The notes below the pieces were generated by a model. It did not search any database. It was given only the letters and a program-made list of their open reading frames with translations, and was not told the DNA's origin. 64,000 nt of DNA from Planotetraspora thailandica. Its GTDB lineage: Bacteria > Actinomycetota > Actinomycetes > Streptosporangiales > Streptosporangiaceae. Positions 25,044 to 33,025 of the stretch are shown piece by piece. The translations under genes were made by a program, and so were the position numbers. The stretch is taken from NCBI RefSeq assembly GCF_016863335.1, contig NZ_BOOR01000004.1, positions 332,457-396,456 on the forward strand, in the 5' to 3' direction. Every line of letters starts with the position of its first letter. Positions within the stretch are counted from its first letter, which is position 1.

Positions 25044-28000
25044 TTGCGTCCTTCCATCACCGATCACGTCACTGATGTCGTCTGGGACACGCGCGCCGTG
25101 TTCCTGTCGGGCGAAGCGGCCGCCCCGCCGAGGACCCTCGTGGACGTCCTGGACCGTACGGCACGGCGTCACCCCCATGCGCTCGCACTCGACGACGGCC
25201 ACACGCGGCTCGACTACCTCGGTCTGCGGGCCGAGGTCGACCGCATGGCCGACGAGCTGCGCGCGGCGGGAATCGGCCCCGGCGACCGCGTCGGGGTGCG
25301 CCGCCCGTCCGGCACCGCCGGCCTCTACGTCGCGATCCTGGCCGTCCTGACGGCCGGGGCCGCCTACGTCCCCGTCGACGCCGACGACCCGGACGAGCGG
25401 GCCGAGCTGGTCTTCTCCGAGGCGGGCGTGTGCGCCGTCATCGGGGAGACGATCACCGTCTCGGGCACTCCCCACGGCCGCACGGGACCTCCCGGCCTGG
25501 ACGACGACGCCTGGATCATCTTCACCTCCGGGTCGACCGGCAAGCCCAAGGGCGTCGCGGTCACCCACCGGAGCGCGGCCGCGTTCGTGGACGCCGAGGC
25601 CCGGCTGTTCCTGGCCGGCGACCCCATCGGCCCGGGCGACCGGGTGCTCGCCGGCCTCTCCGTCGCGTTCGACGCCTCCTGCGAGGAGATGTGGCTGGCC
25701 TGGAGGCACGGCGCCTGCCTGGTGGCCGCTCCTCGTGCGCTGGTGCGGACCGGCATGGATCTCGGCCCCTGGCTGGTGGACAAGGGCATCACGATCGTGT
25801 CCACAGTGCCGACACTGGCGGCTCTGTGGCCGGCGGACTCGCTCGACCGGGTCCGCCTGCTGATCTTCGGTGGTGAGGCGTGCCCGCCCGAGCTCGCCGA
25901 GCGCCTCGCCGTACCAAGCCGGGAGGTCTGGAACACCTACGGCCCCACCGAGGCGACCGTCGTGGCCTGCGCCGCACGGATGTCGGGTGAAGGGCCGGTG
26001 CGCATCGGACTTCCGCTCGACGGGTGGGACCTCGCCGTCGTCGGCCCCGGCGGCGAGCCCGTCGCCATGGGCGAGACCGGCGAGCTCGTCATCGGCGGCG
26101 TGGGCCTGGCGCGTTACCTCGACCCGGCCAAGGACGCGGAGAAGTACGCCCCCCTGCCGTCGCTCGGCTGGGAGCGGGCCTACCGCAGCGGCGACCTGGT
26201 CCGCGCCGAGGCGGAAGGGCTGATCTTCAACGGCCGGGCGGACGAGCAGATCAAGCTCGGCGGCCGGCGCATCGAGCTGGGCGAGGTCGACGCCGCGCTG
26301 CAGGCGCTTCCCGGCGTCTCCGGCGCCGCCGCGGCGGTCCGTACGGCAGGCGCGGGCAACCAGCTCCTCATCGGCTACGTCGTCGCGACCGACGACTTCG
26401 ACCAGGAGACCGCGACGGGCCTGCTGCGGGAGTCGCTGCCCGCCGCGCTCGTGCCCCGCCTGGCGCTGGTGGAGGGCCTGCCGACCCGTACCTCCGGCAA
26501 GATCGACCGGGACGCGCTGCCCTGGCCGCTGCCCACCGCGGAGCCGTCCGGCGCGCCGGACGCCGAGCTGACCGCGACCGAGCGGTGGCTGGCCGGGCGC
26601 TGGGAACAGGTCCTCGGCGTCACCCCGGCCGAGCCCGGCGCCGACTTCTTCTCCGAGGGCGGCACCAGCCTGGCGGCGGCACGGCTGGCGTCCGCGCTGC
26701 GCGCCGAGTATCCGGCCGCCGCCGTCGCCGACATCTACGACCATCCGACGCTCGGCGGGCTCGCGGCCCGCCTGTCCGCTTCACAGGCCATGAAGGTCGC
26801 CACCACCGACCGGGTCGTCGCCCCCATGCCCCGGCGGGCGTCCGTCGGCCAGGCGGCGCTGATGCTGCCGCTTCTCACCGTCGGCGGGCTGCGCTGGCTG
26901 ACCGCGCTCGCCACGCTGAACAACCTCATCTCCCTGCCCTGGGCGCCGACGGTCTCCTGGGGCTGGGTGCTGGCCGGGTGGCTGCTGTTCTTCTCCCCCG
27001 CCGGGCGCATGGCCATCGCGGCCTGCGGTGCCCGGGTGCTGCTGCGCGGGCTGAAGCCGGGAAGCCATCCCCGCGGGGGCCACGTGCACCTGCGGCTGTG
27101 GTTCGCCGAGCAGCTCGCCGCCCGCCTGGGCGTCCCCGGCCTGTCCGGCGCCCCGTGGGTGACCTACTACGCACGGGCGCTCGGGGCGCGCATCGGCCAA
27201 GACGCCGACCTGCACTCCCTGCCTCCGATCACCGGGATGTTGCGGCTGGGCGCCAACGCCGCGGTCGAACCCGAGGTGGATCTGAGCGGCTACTGGTACG
27301 ACGGCGACCGCGTCCACGTCGGTGAGATCCGCATCGGCTCCGGCGCCCGGGTGGGTTCGCGCTCGACCCTGCTCCCCGGCGTGAAGATCGGCAAGAACGC
27401 CCAGGTCGCCCCCGGATCCGCGGTCGCGGGGACCGTGCCCGCCGGTGAGCGGTGGGCGGGGGCACCCGCCGTACGGCAGGGCAAGGCGCGCAAGCCTGAA
27501 GACCGCCCGGCGCGCACCGGCCGCTGGCTGGCCGTTTACGGCGTGTCGGCGCTGGTGCTGAGCCTCCTGCCGGTGGCCGCCGCCGTCCCCGGCATCGCGG
27601 TGCTGGTCGCCTTCCTGCGCGGCAGCTCCTCGCCGCTGGTCTCCGCGATGTACGGCGTGCCGCTCGCGACGCTCGCCTCGATGGCGGCGTTCGCCCTGGC
27701 GATCTTCCTGTGCGTCCGGCTGCTCGCCCTCGGGCTGCGCGAGGGAAGTCACCCCGTCCACAGCCGCCAGGCGTGGCAGGCATGGGCGAGCGGCCATCTC
27801 ATGGCCATGGCCCGCGTGTGGCTGTTCCCGCTCTACGCGAGTGTGCTTACGCCGTCATGGCTACGTGCTCTCGGCATGAAGGTCGGCCGTGACGTCGAGT
27901 TGTCGACCGTGCTGGCGTTGCCGTCGATGACCTCGGTCGGGGACGGCGCGTTCCTCGCCGACGACACCATGGTCGCGCCGTACGAACTCGAGGGCGGCCG

Positions 28001-28901
28001 CCTGCGGATCGCGAACGCGCGCATCGGCAAGCGGGCCTTCCTCGGCAACTCCGGGATGACCGCCCCCGGCCGCAAGGTGCCCAAGGACGGCCTGGTCGGC
28101 GTCTTGTCGGCGACGCCGAAGAAGGCCAAGGTCGGCTCGTCCTATCTCGGCATGCCCCCGGTCAGGCTGCGCCGTACGGTCGAGGGCGGCGACCGGGCCC
28201 GCACCTATGATCCGCCGCTGCGGTTGAAGGTCGCGCGTGCGGCGGTCGAGCTGTGCCGCGTAGTCCCCGCCATGGCCACCGTGGCCCTCGCCGTGCTCGT
28301 CCTGGCGGCCTTCGAACGGCTCTCCATCACGTACGGCTTCGCCGTCGCGGGGCTCCTCGGCGGGGTGGTCCTGCTCGGCGCGGGCGTGGTGGCCGCGGCG
28401 GTCGCCAGTCTGGCCAAGTGGGCGATCATCGGCCGCATCCGCGCAGGCAACCGCCCCCTGTGGAGCTCGTTCGTGTGGCGCAACGAGCTGGCGGACAACT
28501 TCGTCGAGGTGCTCGCCGCACCGTGGTTCGCCGAAGCGTGGCTGGGCACCGCGCCCCTCAACCTGTGGCTGCGCTCTCTGGGCGCGCGGATCGGCCGCGG
28601 GGTGACCTGCGCCACCTACTGGCTGCCCGAGGCGGATCTGATCACGCTCGGCGACGGCGCGAGCGTCAACCGCGGCTGCGTGTTACAAACCCATCTGTTC
28701 CATGACCGGGTCATGAGCATCGATACGGTGGTTCTCCACAAGGGAGCGACGCTCGGTCCGCACGGGGTCGTCCTGCCTGCGGCCACGGTCGGGGCGGACA
28801 CCACGGTCGGGCCGGCGTCCCTGGTGATGCGCGGCGAGTCCGTGCCGCCCCAGACCCGCTGGTTCGGCAACCCGATCGTGGCGTGGGCTCCCTCGGAATG
28901 A
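25044..28901 (+). CDS. Pls/PosA-family membrane NRPS (cationic homopoly(amino acid) synthetase)
   Basis: 1285 residues with the full architecture of epsilon-poly-L-lysine synthetase (Pls, about 1300 residues). An adenylation domain spans 20-490 (FTSGSTGKPKG, YGPTEATVV, YRSGDLVR, catalytic Lys K486 in SGKIDRD). A carrier domain follows with the phosphopantetheine Ser at 542 (FFSEGGTSLAAARL). Then six membrane helices in three pairs alternate with three tandem C-type/left-handed-helix domains. There is no thioesterase or condensation HHxxxDG, as in Pls. A manual eight-to-ten-residue code (D210, A211, E214, S253, I274, G276, T298, V306, V307, K486) resembles lysine-activating domains. Start is TTG 25044 with GAGGAG 8 nt upstream. 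Predicted product: an isopeptide-linked basic oligomer. Confidence 0.9.
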   Translation: MRPSITDHVTDVVWDTRAVFLSGEAAAPPRTLVDVLDRTARRHPHALALDDGHTRLDYLGLRAEVDRMADELRAAGIGPGDRVGVRRPSGTAGLYVAILAVLTAGAAYVPVDADDPDERAELVFSEAGVCAVIGETITVSGTPHGRTGPPGLDDDAWIIFTSGSTGKPKGVAVTHRSAAAFVDAEARLFLAGDPIGPGDRVLAGLSVAFDASCEEMWLAWRHGACLVAAPRALVRTGMDLGPWLVDKGITIVSTVPTLAALWPADSLDRVRLLIFGGEACPPELAERLAVPSREVWNTYGPTEATVVACAARMSGEGPVRIGLPLDGWDLAVVGPGGEPVAMGETGELVIGGVGLARYLDPAKDAEKYAPLPSLGWERAYRSGDLVRAEAEGLIFNGRADEQIKLGGRRIELGEVDAALQALPGVSGAAAAVRTAGAGNQLLIGYVVATDDFDQETATGLLRESLPAALVPRLALVEGLPTRTSGKIDRDALPWPLPTAEPSGAPDAELTATERWLAGRWEQVLGVTPAEPGADFFSEGGTSLAAARLASALRAEYPAAAVADIYDHPTLGGLAARLSASQAMKVATTDRVVAPMPRRASVGQAALMLPLLTVGGLRWLTALATLNNLISLPWAPTVSWGWVLAGWLLFFSPAGRMAIAACGARVLLRGLKPGSHPRGGHVHLRLWFAEQLAARLGVPGLSGAPWVTYYARALGARIGQDADLHSLPPITGMLRLGANAAVEPEVDLSGYWYDGDRVHVGEIRIGSGARVGSRSTLLPGVKIGKNAQVAPGSAVAGTVPAGERWAGAPAVRQGKARKPEDRPARTGRWLAVYGVSALVLSLLPVAAAVPGIAVLVAFLRGSSSPLVSAMYGVPLATLASMAAFALAIFLCVRLLALGLREGSHPVHSRQAWQAWASGHLMAMARVWLFPLYASVLTPSWLRALGMKVGRDVELSTVLALPSMTSVGDGAFLADDTMVAPYELEGGRLRIANARIGKRAFLGNSGMTAPGRKVPKDGLVGVLSATPKKAKVGSSYLGMPPVRLRRTVEGGDRARTYDPPLRLKVARAAVELCRVVPAMATVALAVLVLAAFERLSITYGFAVAGLLGGVVLLGAGVVAAAVASLAKWAIIGRIRAGNRPLWSSFVWRNELADNFVEVLAAPWFAEAWLGTAPLNLWLRSLGARIGRGVTCATYWLPEADLITLGDGASVNRGCVLQTHLFHDRVMSIDTVVLHKGATLGPHGVVLPAATVGADTTVGPASLVMRGESVPPQTRWFGNPIVAWAPSE

Positions 28902-28906
28902 CGCTG

Positions 28907-28943
28907 CCCGACTGATACCGCCCGACTGATGCTGCCGACTGAT
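28907..28943 (+). repeat. Three short direct repeats at the NRPS-peptidase junction
   Basis: CCCGACTGAT occurs at 28907-28916 and 28921-28930, and GCCGACTGAT at 28934-28943, with periods of 14 and 13 nt. They fill the whole 40-bp gap between the NRPS stop and the peptidase start, and the ATG at 28942 lies in the last copy. They probably arose by slippage; an effect on coupling or spacing is possible. Confidence 0.7.
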
Positions 28944-30252
28944 GCTGGAAACCAAACGGAACGTGAGCGTGCACGACCGCTACTTCGCCAGGCACGGCGA
29001 CGAGAACCACCGGGTCGATCATTACGACCTGACGCTGGACTACCGGATCGGCCCCAACCGCCTGGACGGGGTCGCCCGGCTGACCCTGGTGGCCGTTGAG
29101 CCGCTCAGTCTGCTCAGGCTGGATCTCGGTGCCTTCCGGGTCTCCCAGGTGCTCGTCGACGGAGAGCGTGTGCCGTACACGCACCGGGAGAACAAGCTGA
29201 CGCTCTCGGCCGGGCGGCCACTGGAGCCGGGCGAGGCGGTCGTCGCCGAGGTCAGGTATTCGGGAAGCCCCCGCCCGGTGCGCAGCCACTGGGGTGACCT
29301 CGGATGGGAGGAGCTGACCGACGGCGTCATCGTGGCCAGCCAGCCGATCGGCGCGCCGTCGTGGTTCCCGTGCAACGACAGGCCGGGGAACAAGGCCTCC
29401 TACAGGATCTCGGTCACCGCCGCCTCGGCCTATCAGGTGATCGCCAACGGGCGTCTGGTCTCCAAGAGCAGGGCCGCGTCGGGGACCACCTGGGTATACG
29501 AGCAGGACGAGCCGATGGCGACCTATCTGGCGAGCGTCCAGATCGGGCGCTACCAGAGGGCCGAGCTGCCGGGTACGGTCCCCCAGTCGCTGGCCTTCCC
29601 GGGGCGGCTCGCCGCCCAGGTGAAACACGACTTCGGCCGCCAGGAGCACATGCTGGCCGTCTTCGCGGAGCGGTTCGGGCCCTACCCGTTCGACGCGTAC
29701 AACGTCGTCGTGGTCGACGACGAACTGGAGATCCCGATCGAGGCGCAGGGCATGTCGATCTTCGGCAGGAACCACGTGGACGGCCGCAGGCGCAGCGAAC
29801 GGCTCGTCGCCCACGAGCTCGCCCACCAGTGGTTCGGCAACAGCCTGACCCTGGCCGACTGGCGCGACATCTGGCTGCACGAAGGGTTCTCCGCCTACGC
29901 GGAATGGGTGTGGTCGGAGGCCTCCGGCGACGAACCCGCGGGCGAGCACGCGCGGCGGTGGCACCGCAGGCTCGCGTCGCTCCCCCAGGATCTCGTGCTC
30001 GCCGATCCCGGCCCGGAGAACATCTTCGACGACCGGGTCTACAAGCGGGGAGCCCTGGCCCTGCACGCCCTGCGGGGCACGCTCGGCGACGCCGCGTTCT
30101 TCGCGATGGTCCGCGAATGGACGGCCGCGAAACGGTACGGCGTGGTGACGACGCGCGAGTTCATCGGGCACGCTCAGCGTTACGCCCACCGGCCGCTCGA
30201 CACGTTCTTCTGGACCTGGCTGTACGACGCCCGGCTTCCCTACCTGCCCTAG
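28942..30252 (+). CDS. M1-family zinc metallopeptidase
   Basis: A 436-residue aminopeptidase-type enzyme. The zinc site is HELAH (H291, E292, H295) with the third ligand E314 exactly 18 residues on (LHEGFSAYAEWVW). The N-terminal saddle domain begins DHYDLTLDYRIGPNRLDG. It is shorter than PepN-type enzymes because the C-terminal ARM domain is absent. A GAMEN exopeptidase loop is not obvious; the equivalent segment reads IEAQGMS. It follows the Pls-type synthetase by 40 bp. M1-type enzymes are known epsilon-poly-lysine degraders, so a trimming or self-protection role is likely. No signal peptide is seen. Confidence 0.88.
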   Translation: MLETKRNVSVHDRYFARHGDENHRVDHYDLTLDYRIGPNRLDGVARLTLVAVEPLSLLRLDLGAFRVSQVLVDGERVPYTHRENKLTLSAGRPLEPGEAVVAEVRYSGSPRPVRSHWGDLGWEELTDGVIVASQPIGAPSWFPCNDRPGNKASYRISVTAASAYQVIANGRLVSKSRAASGTTWVYEQDEPMATYLASVQIGRYQRAELPGTVPQSLAFPGRLAAQVKHDFGRQEHMLAVFAERFGPYPFDAYNVVVVDDELEIPIEAQGMSIFGRNHVDGRRRSERLVAHELAHQWFGNSLTLADWRDIWLHEGFSAYAEWVWSEASGDEPAGEHARRWHRRLASLPQDLVLADPGPENIFDDRVYKRGALALHALRGTLGDAAFFAMVREWTAAKRYGVVTTREFIGHAQRYAHRPLDTFFWTWLYDARLPYLP

Positions 30253-30306
30253 CCGCGAATCGATCAGGGCTCCTCGACGGCCTCACACCGGCCCGGTAGG
30301 AACCCG

Positions 30307-30681
30307 TCAGCGGTAGCGGAAGCCGTCCAGAAAGCGGCGGAAGAGGCCGCCGACCCGGGGCAGGGGTTCGCCGGGCGGCGGCGCGACCGCGCGTTGCCGG
30401 GCGATGGGCTGGTCATAGTCGGTCCGCGCGATGGCGTCGACGACCTGCCGCTCGTCGAAGTCCTCCGACCCCTCGATCTGGGGCACATAGCCGACCAGCA
30501 TGCCGTTGCGCATCACCTGCGCTTCCAGACCGGCCGTGCCGTCGGTGTCCCAATCCGCTTCACGGCCGTCGGGCAGGGTCACCCGTATGCCGAACTGATC
30601 CACGCCGACCCTGGCCAGATGGCCGTTGATGCCACGTTCCCGCAGCGCGTCGACGACGCGTCGTGCCCGGTTCTCATCCAT
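30307..30681 (-). CDS. Conserved hypothetical protein
   Basis: A 124-residue protein I do not recognise. It begins MDENRARRVVDALRERGING, has a beta-rich middle (VGVDQFGIRVTLPDGREADW), and ends in a Pro-rich linker and basic tail (LFRRFLDGFRYR). It is soluble with no signal peptide. I start at ATG 30681; an in-frame GTG at 30708 would lie in the loop of a 14-bp terminator-like hairpin, which makes it a poor start. It is downstream of the GNAT gene on the same strand but insulated by that hairpin. Confidence 0.6.
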   Translation of the reverse strand: MDENRARRVVDALRERGINGHLARVGVDQFGIRVTLPDGREADWDTDGTAGLEAQVMRNGMLVGYVPQIEGSEDFDERQVVDAIARTDYDQPIARQRAVAPPPGEPLPRVGGLFRRFLDGFRYR

Positions 30682-30693
30682 CTCGTCCAAGAT

Positions 30694-30728
30694 ATCCGCC
30701 GCCGTCACCAGGTGTGACGGCGGCGGAT
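30694..30728 (-). terminator. 14-bp perfect hairpin after GNAT gene
   Basis: ATCCGCCGCCGTCA (30694-30707) pairs perfectly with TGACGGCGGCGGAT (30715-30728) across a 7-nt loop. It begins 14 nt after the GNAT stop on the reverse strand. It is very stable, without a U tract, and overlaps the 5' region of the next gene. Confidence 0.75.
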
Positions 30729-30742
30729 CTCGGATTTCGCGC

Positions 30743-31339
30743 TCAGGAACCCGGTGGGCGCCACATCGGGAACATGGGCGGGCCGTCCGGCAGGATCAGC
30801 GGCGTGCCCAGGTCGCTGTACCCGTGACGCAGGTAGAACTCGCGGCTGCGGGCGTTGCTCGCCTCCAGGTACGCCGCCACACCCGACCCGTCGAGCGCGG
30901 CGTGGTGCTCGGCCAGCAGTCGGGTGCCCAGACCCTGTCCCTGCCGTTCCGGCACCACGGCGAGGAACGCCAGGTAGTGATGCGGATCATGAGGATGGTG
31001 CTTGGCCATCTCCGTATCGAGCTGGGCGAGACGTCTCGAGTGCCGTCCGGCGAACGCGGCCACGCGCTCCGCCTCGCCGGGGATCTCTGGCGGCGGTGTC
31101 CCGTCGTTGTGGAACCACACGGCCACCGCCGACATGTCGTCCGTCGCGTAGACCTCACCGTGTGCGAGGGCGTGCTCGGTGAGCATCGAGAACTGGGCCG
31201 GCAGGACGCGCCGCCGGTCCTCGTCCGGCGGGACGAGCCAGGTCGAGACCGCCAGGTCATGGAAGGACTCGGCGATGACCGCGCCGACCTTCTCGGCCGC
31301 TCCGGCGGCGTTCTCGACGCGGGCGATGCCGGTCGTCAT
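30743..31339 (-). CDS. GNAT N-acetyltransferase (permease-linked)
   Basis: A 198-residue GNAT enzyme. The core motif A reads YLAFLAVVPERQGQGLGTRL, with the R/Q-x-x-G-x-G/A pyrophosphate loop, and the motif B helix includes SNARSREFYLRHGY. Its ATG (31339) overlaps the APC permease stop (ATGA), so the two are coupled. It may acetylate the amine that the permease carries. The acceptor is not identifiable from sequence. Confidence 0.87.
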   Translation of the reverse strand: MTTGIARVENAAGAAEKVGAVIAESFHDLAVSTWLVPPDEDRRRVLPAQFSMLTEHALAHGEVYATDDMSAVAVWFHNDGTPPPEIPGEAERVAAFAGRHSRRLAQLDTEMAKHHPHDPHHYLAFLAVVPERQGQGLGTRLLAEHHAALDGSGVAAYLEASNARSREFYLRHGYSDLGTPLILPDGPPMFPMWRPPGS

Positions 31340-32808
31340 TCCTTCTCCCCCTCCGCCGCGGCGCCCGTACCGATCTTGGCGTAGATCTCCGGCCGACCGG
31401 CCCGCAGAACCAGGCCCCACACGACGCCCAGCGCGATGGCGACGAAGTAGACCCCGGGCAGCACCCAGCGGAGCGGAGAGTCGGGGGCCACGCCCAGCAC
31501 GGTGTCGAAGTTGACCAGGGCCAGTGCCAGCACGACGACCAGCAGCACGGCGGAGATGGCGGGGGCGGCCTTGGTCCGCCACGTGCTCTCGCCGCCGGGG
31601 TTCCTGGCGAAGAAGGCGAACACGGCGACCGACGTGGCCGCCAGCAGCAGCAGGATGCCCAGACCGCCGAAGGCCCCGACGGTGAAGAAGAGCTGGACGA
31701 GGGGATCCATGCCGGTGGCCGCGTACAGGACGATGACGGCCAGCCCGACCACGCTCTGAGCGATCGAGCCGGCGGCCGGGGCTCCGGTGGGCTGCGCCGT
31801 GCGGCCGAAGACGGCGGGCAGCACCCGCTCCCTGCCCAGGGCGAAGATGTAGCGGGAGGTCGTGTTGTGGAAGGCGATCAGCGCCGCGACGATGCTGGTC
31901 ACGAACAGCACCGAGCCGATCGTCGCCACCGTCGAGCCGAGGTACTCGCCTGCCAGCCCGAACAGCAGTCCCGGCCCCTGCTCCCGTGAGGCCGCCGCGA
32001 CCTTGTCCGATCCGACCGGCACCGTCAGCGCCCACGACGACAACGCGTACAGACCGGCGATGATGGCCAGCGCGGCGAAGGTCGCGACCGGCACCGTACG
32101 CTTCGGGTCCCTGGTCTCCTCGGAGAAGACCACCGACGACTCGAAGCCCGAGAAGGCGGCCACGCAGATCGCGATCACTCCGCCGATGCCGGGAACGAAC
32201 AGGCTCGACGGGCTGAAGACGTCGAGGCTGTAGCCGGACGCCGCCGGGTGGAGCAGGTCGGCCACGTCGAACACCACGACGACCGCGATCTCGGTCACGA
32301 GAAGGACCGACAGCACTTTCCCGTTCACGTCGACCCGCATGAGGCCGAGCACCCCGGTGAGCGCCCAGACGACCAGCGCGATCACCCACCAGTCGGGGTT
32401 GATGCCGAACCAGTCGGCGAGCAGGGGCTGGGCCGCCGAGCCGATCACGCCGTACAGGCCGACCTGCAGGGCGTTGTAGGCGAGAAGCGCGACCCAGGCG
32501 GTGGCCACGCCGACCGGGCGGCCGAGCCCTTTGGCCGTGTAGGCGTAGAACGCCCCGGCGTTGACGACATGCCGGGCCATCGTCACGTACCCGACGGAGA
32601 ACACGGCGAGGATCGCGCCGAGCAGGATGAAGGCCAGCGGCACACCGGTGACACCGGTCGCGGCGTAGGCGGTGGTCACCACGCCCGCGACGACGGTCAG
32701 CGGCGCCGCTGCCGAGATGACGAAGAAGACGACGGAGGGAACGCCGAGGCGGTTCCCGGCGAGGGCCGTCGATCCGGCACTCGCCCGTAGTTCGGTTTGG
32801 GACATCAC
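31336..32808 (-). CDS. APC-family amino acid/amine permease
   Basis: A 490-residue secondary transporter with about 12 helices. The helix 1 motif is VPSVVFFVISAAAPLTVVAG (unwound G-x-G-type region), helix 6 contains GGVIAICVAAFSGFESSVVF, and the loop EETRDPKRTVP is diagnostic for the APC superfamily. It imports or exchanges amino acids or amines with proton. It is coupled to the GNAT gene. The substrate is unknown; the pairing suggests an amine. Confidence 0.9.
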   Translation of the reverse strand: MMSQTELRASAGSTALAGNRLGVPSVVFFVISAAAPLTVVAGVVTTAYAATGVTGVPLAFILLGAILAVFSVGYVTMARHVVNAGAFYAYTAKGLGRPVGVATAWVALLAYNALQVGLYGVIGSAAQPLLADWFGINPDWWVIALVVWALTGVLGLMRVDVNGKVLSVLLVTEIAVVVVFDVADLLHPAASGYSLDVFSPSSLFVPGIGGVIAICVAAFSGFESSVVFSEETRDPKRTVPVATFAALAIIAGLYALSSWALTVPVGSDKVAAASREQGPGLLFGLAGEYLGSTVATIGSVLFVTSIVAALIAFHNTTSRYIFALGRERVLPAVFGRTAQPTGAPAAGSIAQSVVGLAVIVLYAATGMDPLVQLFFTVGAFGGLGILLLLAATSVAVFAFFARNPGGESTWRTKAAPAISAVLLVVVLALALVNFDTVLGVAPDSPLRWVLPGVYFVAIALGVVWGLVLRAGRPEIYAKIGTGAAAEGEKE

Positions 32809-32819
32809 AGCTCCGCGGA

Positions 32820-33025
32820 ATTTGGGGGGTGATTTCAGCGGTGGAGGCTGATGACGGCTATGGTGCGGATGCGACCCTGCGGCAGGGCGGTTCGGTAGGG
32901 GATTTTGCGACCGTTGATGGTGAAGCGCGGATCATCGGCCCCACACGGTTGGTGATCGTAAAGCGATTTGTCGCGCATGTCACCAGTGGCCGTGATTTCG
33001 CCGGTCTCCGATCCGTCGAACCAGA
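32820..33025 (-). other. Gap holding a possible C-terminal gene remnant
   Basis: Between the permease start and the ketosynthase stop, the reverse strand stays open and reads DDPRFTINGRKIPYRTALPQ followed by GRIRTIAVISLHR and a stop near 32835. The frame runs upstream into the 3' end of the ketosynthase gene without a plausible start. It could be the tail of a lost gene or chance. No family was recognised. Confidence 0.25.

Noticed and set aside
25044..28901. Reading the large NRPS gene as an ordinary acyl-CoA ligase fused to an acetyltransferase
   Set aside because: The carrier Ser542 and three alternating helix-pair/C-domain units match Pls/PosA throughout.
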